DNA from: Saccharopolyspora_D taberi
Lineage (GTDB): Bacteria > Actinomycetota > Actinomycetes > Mycobacteriales > Pseudonocardiaceae
Length of the DNA stretch: 64,000 nucleotides
NCBI RefSeq assembly: GCF_039534165.1
Contig: NZ_BAAAUX010000011.1
Location: 620,001-684,000, forward strand
Reading direction: 5' to 3'
Of this stretch, positions 17,836-26,165 are shown piece after piece; positions within the stretch are counted from its first letter, which is position 1, and the number at the start of each line of letters is the position of its first letter. The notes below the pieces were generated by a model, which made no database searches, had not been told where the DNA came from, and was given only the letters and a program-made list of their open reading frames with translations. The position numbers were made by a program, and so were the translations under genes.

Positions 17836-18966
17836 ATGAGTCCTGGAACCCCACCGCCGCGCCGGATCGCGGTGCTCGGCGGCGGGATGATCGCGTCGGT
17901 GCACCGCCGGGCCGCGTTGCTCGCCGGTGCCGAGGTGGCCGGTGTCCTGGCGTCGTCCCCGCAGCGTTCCCGCGAGGTCGCCGACCGCTGGCGGGTGCCG
18001 CGGGCCTACCGGGACCTGGACGAGGTGCTGGCCGACGAGCAGGTCGACACCGTCCACGTCTGCACCCCGAACGCGACCCACGCGCCCTTCGCCGAAGCGG
18101 TGCTTCGGGCCGGAAAGCACGTCGTCTGCGAGAAACCGCTCGGGGTCTCGGTGGAGCAGGCCGCGCGGATGGCCTCGCTCGCCGAGTCCAGCGGGCTGGT
18201 CGCCACCGTGCCGTTCGTCTACCGCTACCACCCGGTGGTCCGCGAGCTGCGGGCCCGGCGGCTGGCGGGCGAGTTCGGCGACTGGACCCTGATCCACGGC
18301 AGCTACCTGCAGGACTGGATGCTGTCGCCGGACGCGTCGGGCTGGCGGGTGGATCCCGGTCTCGGCGGTCCCTCGCGGGCGTTCGCCGACATCGGCTCGC
18401 ACTGGTGCGACCTGGTGGAGTGGGTCTCCGGCGAGCGGTTCACCGACCTGCTGGCGGCGACCTCGATCGCGGTTCCGCGCAGGCCCGCGTCCGGTGGCAG
18501 CACGTTTTCCCAGTCCTCGTCCGGAGAACTGGTCGAGGTCAGCACCGAGGACTCGGCCGCGCTGCTGCTGCGCACGGAAGGGGGTGTGCTCGGATCGGCG
18601 ACCGTCTCGCAGGTCGCCGCGGGCCGGAAGAACCGGTTGTGGTTCGAGCTCGACGGTTCCCTCGGCAGCGCCGTGTTCGACCAGGAGAACCCGGAGCAGG
18701 TCTGGCTCGGGGCGCCCGGCGGGAACCGGATCCTGGTGCGCGATCCCGTGCACGGCTCCGACGAGCAGCGTCGGCTTTCGGTGCTGCCCGCCGGGCATCC
18801 GCAGGGCTACGCGCAGTGCTTCGAGGCGTTCGTCGCCGACACCTACGCCGCCATCGACGGCGGTGCTCCCGAAGGACTTCCCACGTTCGCGGACGGACTC
18901 CGCTCGGCCCGGCTGGTCGAGGCCGTCCTGCGCTCCTCCCACGACGGCACATGGACGAAGGTGTGA
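17836..18966 (+). CDS. Gfo/Idh/MocA-family oxidoreductase (second copy)
   Basis: 376 residues. Rossmann motif AVLGGGMIASVHRRAALLAG (residues 11-30), CTPNATHAPFAEAVLRAGKHVVCEKPLG with the EKP lysine, and the conserved SHWCDLVEWVSG in the C-terminal domain. It probably oxidises a sugar or glycoside with NAD(P)+. It shares only family-level features with the copy at 15269, so the two likely catalyse different steps. It is first in a three-gene operon with two TIM-barrel isomerases and is transcribed divergently from the ROK repressor. Such dehydrogenase-plus-isomerase pairs act in inositol and 3-keto-glycoside pathways. Confidence 0.88.
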   Translation: MSPGTPPPRRIAVLGGGMIASVHRRAALLAGAEVAGVLASSPQRSREVADRWRVPRAYRDLDEVLADEQVDTVHVCTPNATHAPFAEAVLRAGKHVVCEKPLGVSVEQAARMASLAESSGLVATVPFVYRYHPVVRELRARRLAGEFGDWTLIHGSYLQDWMLSPDASGWRVDPGLGGPSRAFADIGSHWCDLVEWVSGERFTDLLAATSIAVPRRPASGGSTFSQSSSGELVEVSTEDSAALLLRTEGGVLGSATVSQVAAGRKNRLWFELDGSLGSAVFDQENPEQVWLGAPGGNRILVRDPVHGSDEQRRLSVLPAGHPQGYAQCFEAFVADTYAAIDGGAPEGLPTFADGLRSARLVEAVLRSSHDGTWTKV

Positions 18967-18968
18967 CC

Positions 18969-19889
18969 ATGCGACTCGGAATGCTCACCGCTTGCCTTCC
19001 ACAGTGGACGCTCGACCGGATCGCCGCCTGGGCGGCGGGTGCCGGGTACCAGGCGCTGGAGGTCGCCGTCTGGCCCGGAACCGGGGACCGGGACTTCGTG
19101 GCCAGCCACCTGCCGGTCGCCGACTTCGGCAGCGAGCAGGTCGAACAAGCCCTCGCGCTGTTCGACAAGCACTCGCTGGAGCTGTCCTCGCTGGCCTACT
19201 ACGAGAACAACCTGCACCCGGATCCGTTGCGGCGCGACGAGATCCACACCCACCTCCGGCACGCGATCGACGCCGCCCAGCTGCTCGGCGTGCCCTCGGT
19301 CGGGACGTTCATCGGCCGCGACTGGAACAAGTCCGTCGCCGACAACCTCGCCGACGCCGAGCAGGTCTTCGCCCGGCACGTCGACTACGCGGGCGAGCGC
19401 GGGGTGAAGCTCGTCATCGAGAACTGCGTGATGGAGGGCTGGCACCCGGACGGCTATCCCGGCAACCTCGCCTACTCCCCCGAGCTGTGGGAGTGGATGT
19501 TCGGCCTCGGGCTGTACCTGAACTGGGACCCGTCGCACCTGACGTGGCTGGGCATCGACCCGGTCGAGACGATCGCGCCGTACGCGGACCGGATCGAGCA
19601 CGCCCAGGCCAAGGACGTCGAGCTGGACCCGGTCGCGCGCAACCGCTACGGGTTCTTCGGCAAGGCGTTCAAGGAGGGGAACCCGTGGGACATGGGCTGG
19701 TGGCGCTACCGGGTGCCCGGCCTCGGCCAGGTCGACTGGCCCAGGGTCGTGGACCGGCTCTATGAGCACGGTTTCACCGGGACGCTGTCGGTCGAGCACG
19801 AGGACCCCGTGTGGGGCGGCGACGAACGGCGGGTCACGCAAGGTCTGGAGATCGCGCACCGCACGTTGCGGCCCCTGATCGTCGACTGA
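18969..19889 (+). CDS. Sugar-phosphate isomerase/epimerase-like TIM barrel
   Basis: 306 residues of the xylose-isomerase-like TIM-barrel family. Metal-site segments are visible: VIENCVMEGW (Glu), LNWDPSHLTW (Asp/His), IEHAQAKDVEL (His) and SVEHEDPVW (Glu). Family members include inosose isomerases/dehydratases, hydroxypyruvate isomerase and the 3-keto-glycoside-processing YcjR/DgpC-like enzymes. The start was set at ATG 18969, two bases after the preceding gene's stop; an in-frame ATG at 18951 would overlap that gene. It is co-transcribed with the oxidoreductase at 17836 and a second barrel enzyme. Confidence 0.85.
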   Translation: MRLGMLTACLPQWTLDRIAAWAAGAGYQALEVAVWPGTGDRDFVASHLPVADFGSEQVEQALALFDKHSLELSSLAYYENNLHPDPLRRDEIHTHLRHAIDAAQLLGVPSVGTFIGRDWNKSVADNLADAEQVFARHVDYAGERGVKLVIENCVMEGWHPDGYPGNLAYSPELWEWMFGLGLYLNWDPSHLTWLGIDPVETIAPYADRIEHAQAKDVELDPVARNRYGFFGKAFKEGNPWDMGWWRYRVPGLGQVDWPRVVDRLYEHGFTGTLSVEHEDPVWGGDERRVTQGLEIAHRTLRPLIVD

Positions 19890-19903
19890 CTCCGGGAGGT
19901 CCC

Positions 19904-20683
19904 ATGCTTTCCGCCCAGCTCTACAGCGTCCGCGACCAGCTCGCCGCCGACCGCGCCGGGACGCTGGCACGGCTGGCCGCGATCGGCTTCCGCCACGTCG
20001 AGCCCTTCGGCCTCGGAGCGCCGGAACGGACGGTGGCCGAGCGCCTCGCGGACGCCCGAGCCCTGCGCGACGAGCTCGACGCGGCGGGCCTGGCGGTCTC
20101 CGCCGTGCACGCCGCGGCGCCGGACGACGTCGCGGAACTGGCCGAGGAATGCGGAATCCTCGGTGCCGACACGGCGTTCATCCCGCATCCGCGACTGGTG
20201 CCGGGATTCGACACCGACGCCTTCGCCGACCCCAGCCGGGTGGACGCCTTCGCCGACGCGCTCGGCACGCTGGCGCGGAACGCGGCCGGACACGGCCTCC
20301 GGCTCGGCTACCACAACCACTGGTTCGAGTGGGCCCCGCTGCCCGACGGCACCACCGGCCACGACCGGTTCTGGTCCAGGGCGGGTGAGGACCTGCTGGC
20401 GGAGGTCGACGTGTACTGGGCGGTGGCGGCGGGAGCCGACCCGGCGACTGTCCTTTCCGGACTCGGCGAGCGGGTGGCCGCCGTGCACCTGAAGGACGGA
20501 CCGGCGGAGCCGGGCGCGCACCAGACCCCGATCGGCACCGGCAGGGTCCGGATCGACGCGGCGGTGACGGACGGGATTCGGTGGCACGTGGTCGAAATCG
20601 ACACCAGCGAGCTGGACCCGTTCGAACTGCTGGGCACGAACGCCCGGACCCTGGTGGATTCCGGCCTGACGCGCTGGGAGTGA
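19904..20683 (+). CDS. Sugar-phosphate isomerase/epimerase-like TIM barrel (second)
   Basis: 259 residues, starting MLSAQLYSVRDQLAADRAGTL, a typical N-terminus for IolE/YcjR-like barrels (first strand plus helix). Further family blocks are LGYHNHWFEW, LLAEVDVYWA, VAAVHLKDG and VEIDTSE, carrying the His/Glu/Asp metal ligands. The ATG at 19904 follows GGGAGGT. As third gene of the ROK-controlled operon it probably acts on the product of the oxidoreductase. It is distinct from the previous barrel gene (little identity beyond the fold), so the pathway needs two isomerisation or epimerisation steps, or accepts two substrates. Confidence 0.85.
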   Translation: MLSAQLYSVRDQLAADRAGTLARLAAIGFRHVEPFGLGAPERTVAERLADARALRDELDAAGLAVSAVHAAAPDDVAELAEECGILGADTAFIPHPRLVPGFDTDAFADPSRVDAFADALGTLARNAAGHGLRLGYHNHWFEWAPLPDGTTGHDRFWSRAGEDLLAEVDVYWAVAAGADPATVLSGLGERVAAVHLKDGPAEPGAHQTPIGTGRVRIDAAVTDGIRWHVVEIDTSELDPFELLGTNARTLVDSGLTRWE

Positions 20684-20684
20684 G

Positions 20685-21488
20685 TCACGACAGGAAGCCG
20701 GCGATGATCCCCATCAACCGCCCGGGGGCATCCTGCTGCACGAGATGCCCCGCATCCGCGATCCAAGCCTGCCGCGCGCCGGGAATCAGCGCGGCCAGCC
20801 GATCGGCGTGCTCGGCCGGAAGCCAACGATCCTCGCGCCCCCAAGCGACCACGACTGGGCACCCGAGCTCGCCGTAGCGGTCCTCGACCTCCCGCGTGTA
20901 GCGCTCGTCGGCCTGCGCGATCTGGCGGTAGAAGGCCGGCTGCCCGGCCTCGCCGAGCCAGGGAGCGGTGAGCGCGTCGAGCACTTCCCCGGGCATTTCC
21001 CGGTGGCACGCGGTGGAAATGTACCGCCGCACCAGCGCCTCGTGCAGGTGCGGCGGGAGCGCGGCGAACACCTCGGCGTTGTCGCGCACCAGGCGGAAGA
21101 ACTCCGATCCCCACGGCCGCAGGCTGACCGCGTCGACCAGCGCGAGGCGGTCGTACGGGACGCCGTCGAGCAGCGCGGTGCGCAGCGCGACCGCGCCGCC
21201 GAAGTCGTGGGCGACCACGGCCGGGCGGTCGAGACCCCAGTGCCCGAGCAGGCCGGTGAACACCTCCTGCTGCGTGCCCAGTGAGACGTCCTCGGGCTTG
21301 TCGGACCGGCCGTATCCCAGCATGTCCCACAGGTAGACGGTGTGGTGGTCGCTGAGCCCTGCGGCGATGTCGCGCCACACGTAGGAGGAGAACGGCGTCC
21401 CGTGCATCAGCACGACCGGACTGCCCGTACCCACGCTCGTCCACCGCACCGCGCCTCGGCCCGTCTCGTAGACCTCGGTCAGCTCCAT
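20685..21488 (-). CDS. Haloalkane-dehalogenase-like alpha/beta hydrolase
   Basis: 267 residues. The oxyanion/halide-site motif HGTPFSSYVW (residues 29-38) and the nucleophile elbow VAHDFGGAVALR place an Asp, not Ser, as nucleophile; AWGREDRW and DAGHLVQQDAP supply the acid and catalytic His. This is the haloalkane dehalogenase/epoxide hydrolase branch, which works through a covalent alkyl-enzyme ester. The substrate may be an epoxide, a halide or a fluoroacetate-like acid. It is divergent from a CGNR regulator at 21570, with 81 bp between them, and is probably its target. Confidence 0.82.
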   Translation of the reverse strand: MELTEVYETGRGAVRWTSVGTGSPVVLMHGTPFSSYVWRDIAAGLSDHHTVYLWDMLGYGRSDKPEDVSLGTQQEVFTGLLGHWGLDRPAVVAHDFGGAVALRTALLDGVPYDRLALVDAVSLRPWGSEFFRLVRDNAEVFAALPPHLHEALVRRYISTACHREMPGEVLDALTAPWLGEAGQPAFYRQIAQADERYTREVEDRYGELGCPVVVAWGREDRWLPAEHADRLAALIPGARQAWIADAGHLVQQDAPGRLMGIIAGFLS

Positions 21489-21501
21489 GACGCCTCCTGC
21501 C

Positions 21502-21560
21502 CGTTACCGTCTCATCAGCTCAGTCAGTAACGTTACCAGCTAAGGCGCTCAGCCGGTAAG
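21502..21560. promoter_or_regulatory. Divergent operator region between hydrolase and CGNR regulator
   Basis: Two CGTTACC half-sites lie at 21502-21508 and 21531-21537, the second inside a perfect 10-bp palindrome GTAACGTTAC (21527-21536). A CGGTAAGG half-site is near 21554. The half-site resembles CGTCACC, the arm of the repeats around the other CGNR gene at 229-783, which supports CGNR binding here. Confidence 0.5.
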
Positions 21561-21569
21561 GTTTTTCTC

Positions 21570-22067
21570 GTGGCATACGACCGGCCGGCCGCACCCGGCG
21601 CACTGGAGAAGATCGAGTCCTTCTGCAACTCGGCCCGGTTCCTCTACGACGAGGACGCCTTCGGCACACCCGAGGACACCAACCGCTGGCTGCGCGACAA
21701 CGGCTACGCGGCCGACATCGACGAGCCCGCTCGACAGGAACTCGTGCGCCTGCGCGAAGCGATCCGCGACCACATCGAGTCCGGCGCGGCGGACGCGCTG
21801 AACCGCTTCGCGCGGAAGTTCCTCCTGCCGCCGCAATGGGACGAGAGCGGCGTGCGGATCCCCACCGACGGCTCCGTGATCGGCGAACTGCTCGCGACCC
21901 TGGCCACCGAGGAACTGGCGGGGCGCCGCGAGCGGCTGAAGGTGTGCCGCTCGCCCGACTGCCGCTGGCTGTACTACGACCGCTCCCCCGCCAACAACAG
22001 CGTCTGGTGCAGCATGAGCATCTGCGGAGCGCGGCACAAGATGCGCTCCTACCGGAAGCGCCGCTGA
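21570..22067 (+). CDS. CGNR zinc-finger-type regulator (CGAR variant)
   Basis: 165 residues. A helical N-terminal ABATE-like domain (about 1-110) and a C-terminal zinc finger with CRSPDCRWLYYDRSPANNSVWCSMSICGARHKMRSYRKRR. The signature asparagine is replaced (CGAR instead of CGNR), but the four cysteines and basic tail remain. GTG start at 21570. It probably regulates the dehalogenase-like gene from which it diverges. It is a distant paralogue of the regulator at 229. Confidence 0.8.
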   Translation: MAYDRPAAPGALEKIESFCNSARFLYDEDAFGTPEDTNRWLRDNGYAADIDEPARQELVRLREAIRDHIESGAADALNRFARKFLLPPQWDESGVRIPTDGSVIGELLATLATEELAGRRERLKVCRSPDCRWLYYDRSPANNSVWCSMSICGARHKMRSYRKRR

Positions 22068-22108
22068 CCTGGGAATTCCCAGTCGTCCCAGACCAGGTCA
22101 TTAATAAA

Positions 22109-22128
22109 CCGAGTACGCGGTCTAGTAT
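22109..22128 (+). promoter_or_regulatory. Leaderless promoter with TetR-type operator
   Basis: TAGTAT at 22123-22128 is a good -10 box only 7 bp before the ATG at 22136, so the transcript should start at or next to the start codon. Directly upstream, ACCG-N6-CGGT (22109-22122) is an inverted repeat suited to the TetR protein encoded second in this operon. Confidence 0.55.
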
Positions 22129-22135
22129 TGGCGGC

Positions 22136-22831
22136 ATGACGAGGACGCCGGGAACGGTCGTGGTGGAGCCGGCGCTGGTGCGCTACGGCTCGTGGATTGT
22201 CTGCCCGCTGCTGGGAGCGGGCCTGGGGTGGCTGCTGCGCGCGGTGGCGGGCTGGGTCGTTTCGCTGCCGTGGGCACCGTTGCAGGGGCCTTTCGAACTG
22301 CTCCAATCGATCCCCGAACCCGCGGGAACGCTCGGCGCGATGGGACTCGGCGTGCTCGCCGGCCTGGCGTTCGCCCTGCTCTGGGCGGTCGGACGGCTCG
22401 CGGTCACGGTGTCGGACGAGCGGGTCGAGTGGAAGCGCGACGACAGGACCGAGTCCGCGGATCGCGCCTCGGTGGGCCTGGTCTTCGTGGACGGCAAGGA
22501 GTTGGTGCTCCTCGACAACGCCGGCGCCGAGCTGGCGCGGGAGACCTCCGACCTGAGCGCGGACCGGCTCCGCACGGCGTTCCGCGAGCACGGATACTCC
22601 TGGTCGGACGACGGCGACCCGCACGCCGCCGACTACCAGCTGTGGGTCGACGGGGTGCCGGGGATCTCCGAGCGGGCCAACGCCCTCCTGCGCGCCCGCC
22701 AGCACGCCCTGGAGAAGAGCAGGACCGACGACGTCAAGCGCCTGCGGGCGGAGCTGCGCAAGACCGGCGTCTTCGTCCGCGACGAGAAGAAGCACCAGTA
22801 CTGGCGGGGACCGGCCGTCGGGCAGGAGTGA
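22136..22831 (+). CDS. Two-helix membrane protein, YqeB-like
   Basis: 231 residues. Two predicted transmembrane segments lie at about 20-45 (SWIVCPLLGAGLGWLLRAVAGWVV) and 75-100 (GAMGLGVLAGLAFALLWAVGRL), followed by a cytoplasmic, charged C-terminal half with a WXDG segment and a basic KxxRAELRKTG helix. It resembles the actinobacterial YqeB-type proteins in layout; function unknown. It is translated just upstream of the TetR gene (3-bp gap) and shares its leaderless promoter, so it may be the regulator's main target or partner. Confidence 0.6.
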   Translation: MTRTPGTVVVEPALVRYGSWIVCPLLGAGLGWLLRAVAGWVVSLPWAPLQGPFELLQSIPEPAGTLGAMGLGVLAGLAFALLWAVGRLAVTVSDERVEWKRDDRTESADRASVGLVFVDGKELVLLDNAGAELARETSDLSADRLRTAFREHGYSWSDDGDPHAADYQLWVDGVPGISERANALLRARQHALEKSRTDDVKRLRAELRKTGVFVRDEKKHQYWRGPAVGQE

Positions 22832-22834
22832 TCC

Positions 22835-23437
22835 ATGCGCACCGTTGATCCCGTGAAGCACGAGGCGAAGCGGCGGCACATCCTCGCCGCCGCGGCGCAC
22901 TGCTTCTCCCGCAAGGGCTTCGAGCGGACCACCACGGCCGAGATCTGCCGGACCGCCGGGATCAGCTCGGGCAGCCTGTTCCACTACTTCCCGAACAAGA
23001 AGGCCATCTTCCGGGCGATCTTCGAGCAGGACGCCCGCGACAACGAGGCCCGGATCGCCGAGGTGCGCGACAGCGCCGATCCCGTGGCGGCGGTGCTGGA
23101 GCTGGTCGAGCACATGACCCGCCCGCTGCTCGACGATCCGGGCGCCGCGGGCCTGGTCAACGAGGTCATCGCGCAGGCCCCGCGTGATCCGGAACTCGCG
23201 GAGCAGTTGGGGCGCAACGACTTCCAGGTCCGGCAGGGGCTCGTGGAGCTGCTGGAGCGGGCGGTGGCCGACGGCCGGATCGACGCGGAGCTGGACCTGT
23301 GGCAGACCACGGGGTGGATCAGCGCGCTGGTCGACTCGGTCTACGCCAGGCTGAGCATGGAGCCGGACCTGGATCCGCACCGGGAGCTGGCGACCGTGAA
23401 GCTGATCCTGACCAGGTTCCTGCGCGTGGAGCCGTGA
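22835..23437 (+). CDS. TetR-family transcriptional regulator
   Basis: 200 residues. The N-terminal helix-turn-helix is typical: RRHILAAAAHCFSRKGFERTTTAEICRTAGISSGSLFHYFPNKKAIF (about 13-60). The C-terminal ligand domain is unassigned. It is the second gene of a two-gene operon with the membrane protein at 22136. The ACCG-N6-CGGT site in their shared promoter suggests autoregulation. The effector is unknown. Confidence 0.85.
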   Translation: MRTVDPVKHEAKRRHILAAAAHCFSRKGFERTTTAEICRTAGISSGSLFHYFPNKKAIFRAIFEQDARDNEARIAEVRDSADPVAAVLELVEHMTRPLLDDPGAAGLVNEVIAQAPRDPELAEQLGRNDFQVRQGLVELLERAVADGRIDAELDLWQTTGWISALVDSVYARLSMEPDLDPHRELATVKLILTRFLRVEP

Positions 23438-23438
23438 G

Positions 23439-23774
23439 TCACCGGTCGCCGGGCACGGGTTCCTCGGCGAGCTTCCGGAGATCGCCGACGGATTCCAGGG
23501 CTGCGTGGACGGCCGTGCCCGGCTGTTCGGCCGCGACGAGCAGCAGCGTCGGAATCTCCGGGTACCGCGCCTCGTAGAGGTCGTCTTCGCCGTCGTCACC
23601 GGGGATCGCGTTGGGCTGGATCTCGATCACGCCGGACGAGGTTTCCGCGCGCAGGTAGGCACCTCGGTAGTAGCTGTCGTGTTCGGCGAAGACCACGCCG
23701 AGGCGACCGGCGATCAACCGTGCGAGCGCACCCGCGTTGTGCGCTGCGGTCCCGTAGGTGGTGTGGACGGTCAC
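23439..23774 (-). CDS. Uncharacterised small protein
   Basis: 111 residues, no signal peptide or membrane helix. The middle is acidic (NAIPGDDGEDDLYEARYPEIPTLLLVAAEQPG), with a predicted mixed alpha/beta fold. It starts 4 bp after the stop of the molybdopterin-subunit gene and so is co-transcribed with it, but shows no relation to molybdoenzyme maturation factors that I recognise. It converges with the TetR gene (1-bp gap). Confidence 0.6.
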   Translation of the reverse strand: MTVHTTYGTAAHNAGALARLIAGRLGVVFAEHDSYYRGAYLRAETSSGVIEIQPNAIPGDDGEDDLYEARYPEIPTLLLVAAEQPGTAVHAALESVGDLRKLAEEPVPGDR

Positions 23775-23778
23775 CGGG

Positions 23779-26115
23779 CTACACGACGGCCTGGTCGGCT
23801 TCCGGGCCGCGTTCGGCCCCGCGCACCGGGAGGGTGTCGAACACGGCCGGAGGCTCCTTCCACAGCGGCGGCGCGTTCCGGATCGCCTCCCACACCCGCT
23901 GCGGGGTGGCGGGCATGTCGACGTGCCGGACTCCCAGGTGGCGCAACGCGTCCACCACCGCGTTCTGCACCGCCGGTGTGGCGCCGATCGTGGCGGCCTC
24001 CCCGATTCCCTTGGCGCCCAACGGGTTCAGCGGTGTCGGCGTCTCGGTGCTCGCCACCTCCAGCCCGGGGACGTCCGCGGCCGACGGGATCGCGTAGTCG
24101 GCCAGCGTCGCGGTCTCCGGGTTCCCGTCCGCGTCGAAGGACATTTGCTCCCACAGCGCCTGCGCCATGCCCTGCACGACGCCGCCGTGCTGCTGGCCGC
24201 GCACGATCAGCGGGTTGAGCACCCGGCCGCAGTCGTCGACGGCGATGTGGCGCAGCGGCCGCACGAACCCGGTCTCCACGTCGACCTCGACGACCGACAC
24301 GTGCGCGCCGAACGGGAACGTCGCCCCCGCTGGCTTGAAGTCCACGTGCTCGGCCAGCGGCCGGTCGGCCGCCGCCACGAGCTCCGGCCAGCTCACCCGC
24401 GCCGCGGGCGCGCCCGCCACGCCCAGCCCGCCGCCAACCGGCTCGATGTCCTCGACCGCGGCTTCCAACTGCTCCGCGGCCAGCTCCTTCGCCCGCTTCA
24501 GCACCAGCTCCCCGGCCTGGCGCACCGCGCTACCGCCCAGCTGCAACGACCGGGAACCCCCGGTGCCCTCCCCGCGCGGGACCGCCGCGGTGTCGGACTG
24601 GACGAAGTCGATCGACTCCATGGGGATGCCCAGCGCGTCGGAGACCAGCATCGCGAACGAAGTCGCGTGTCCCTGGCCGTGGGAGGAGGTGCCGACCCTG
24701 ATCGTGGCGCGCCCGTCGTCGTGCACCTCGACCTCGGCGTACTCTCCCCCGCCACCGCCGGTGATCTCGACGTAGGTGCTCAGCCCGATGCCCAGCAGCA
24801 GGTGCTCGCCCGCCTCGATGCGCCGGGCCTGCTCGGCGCGCAGGTCGTCGTAGCCCGCCAGCCGCAGCGCCTCGGTCAGCGGCCGGTCGTAGTCGCCGCT
24901 GTCGTACTCGGTCCCGACCGCCGTGGTGTGCGGAAACCCTTCCGGGGCGAGGAAGTTCCGGCGGCGCAGCTCGGCCGGGTCGACGTCCAGCTCGATGGCG
25001 GCGAGGTCGACCAGGCGCTCCAGCATCGCGGTGGCCTCCGGCCGTCCCGCGCCCCGGAACGCGCCGACCGGCGTGGTGTTGGTCAGCGCCGCCACCGCGT
25101 CGTAGCCGATGCGGGGAATCCGGTACACGCCCTGCGCCATCATCCGGGTCGCGGTCAGCGGCAGGACGCCGCCGAACCCGGCGTAGGCGCCGCTGTCGCC
25201 GACCACCCGGCAGCGCAGGCCGACGAACGTGCCGTCGCGGCGCAGGCCGAGCTCGGCGTACTGCACCTGCGCGCGACCGTGCGGCATGGCCTGCATGTTC
25301 TCCGAGCGGGTCTCGACCCACTTCGCCGGGCGCCCGAGCTCGCGCGCGACGCCGATCACGACCGCGTGCTCGGCCCCGAGGCCCGCCTTGCCGCCGAAGG
25401 CGCCGCCGACGTGCGAGGCGATCACCCGGACCTGCTCGGCCGGGAGTCCGAAGGTGTCGCAGACCGAGTCGCGCAGCCCGTGCGGCATCTGCGTCGACAC
25501 GTGGACGGTCAGGCCGTCGTCACCGGGGACCGCCGCGATCGCGTTGCCCTCCATGGGAACCACGGCCACCCGCTGGTTCTCGATGCGCAGCCGGACCACG
25601 ACGTCGGCGCCGTCGAGCACCTCGGCGCCCGCCGCGTCGCGCTCGCCCTTGGCCACGTTGGACCCGAGGGCGGGGAACTGCTGGGGCGCATCGGGTTCCA
25701 GCGCCCGCTCGGGATCGGCCACCGCGGGCAGCGGCTCGTAGTCGACGTCGACCAGCTCCAGCGCGTCGGCGACCGCCGCCTCGATCTCGCCGACCACCGC
25801 CACCACCGGTTCGCCCGCGAAGCGGACCCGGTCGGTGGCCAGCGCGGGACGGGCGCACTCCGGGTTGAGCACGATGAACGGGCGCGGCACCGGCAGGTCC
25901 AGGTCGGCCGCCGTGTAGGCGGCGACGACTCCGGGCGCCGCAAGCGCCTCGGTGACGTCGATCGAGGTGATCAGGGCGTGCGCCAGCGGCGATCGCACGA
26001 AACCGACGTGCAGGGCTCCGTCGATGTCGAGGTTTCCGACGTAACTGCCGCGACCGCGGAGGAGTTCGGGGTCTTCGACCCTCGGAACCTCGTTCCCCAG
26101 CAGCGATCCCACCAT
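23779..26115 (-). CDS. Xanthine dehydrogenase-family molybdopterin-binding subunit
   Basis: 778 residues, the large catalytic subunit type (CoxL/XdhB-like) of molybdenum hydroxylases. Ald_Xan_dh_C-like N-terminal domain (about 15-125), then the Mo-cofactor domains with VGAFRGAGRPEA near residue 355 and the conserved KGIGEAATIGATPA near residue 705, whose Glu is the catalytic base. It lacks the CO dehydrogenase active-site loop (AYRCSFR), so an aldehyde or N-heterocycle substrate is more likely. Unusually, no FAD subunit or [2Fe-2S] subunit gene is adjacent; the next gene encodes a 111-residue unknown protein. It may borrow subunits from elsewhere. Confidence 0.88.
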   Translation of the reverse strand: MVGSLLGNEVPRVEDPELLRGRGSYVGNLDIDGALHVGFVRSPLAHALITSIDVTEALAAPGVVAAYTAADLDLPVPRPFIVLNPECARPALATDRVRFAGEPVVAVVGEIEAAVADALELVDVDYEPLPAVADPERALEPDAPQQFPALGSNVAKGERDAAGAEVLDGADVVVRLRIENQRVAVVPMEGNAIAAVPGDDGLTVHVSTQMPHGLRDSVCDTFGLPAEQVRVIASHVGGAFGGKAGLGAEHAVVIGVARELGRPAKWVETRSENMQAMPHGRAQVQYAELGLRRDGTFVGLRCRVVGDSGAYAGFGGVLPLTATRMMAQGVYRIPRIGYDAVAALTNTTPVGAFRGAGRPEATAMLERLVDLAAIELDVDPAELRRRNFLAPEGFPHTTAVGTEYDSGDYDRPLTEALRLAGYDDLRAEQARRIEAGEHLLLGIGLSTYVEITGGGGGEYAEVEVHDDGRATIRVGTSSHGQGHATSFAMLVSDALGIPMESIDFVQSDTAAVPRGEGTGGSRSLQLGGSAVRQAGELVLKRAKELAAEQLEAAVEDIEPVGGGLGVAGAPAARVSWPELVAAADRPLAEHVDFKPAGATFPFGAHVSVVEVDVETGFVRPLRHIAVDDCGRVLNPLIVRGQQHGGVVQGMAQALWEQMSFDADGNPETATLADYAIPSAADVPGLEVASTETPTPLNPLGAKGIGEAATIGATPAVQNAVVDALRHLGVRHVDMPATPQRVWEAIRNAPPLWKEPPAVFDTLPVRGAERGPEADQAVV

Positions 26116-26165
26116 GATCCGAGCCTATCCGGGGCCGTTCGGGGGCACAGCGGTTGACCGCGCTC

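Noticed and set aside
15104..17839. A 911-codon plus-strand frame opposite the oxidoreductase and ROK genes
   Set aside because: It has no domains and is Arg/Gly/Asp-rich, as antisense frames of GC-rich genes are. The minus-strand genes have clear motifs.
23758..26157. A 799-codon plus-strand frame opposite the molybdopterin subunit
   Set aside because: Antisense shadow: no ribosome binding site, no domain, biased composition; the minus strand carries an intact enzyme.
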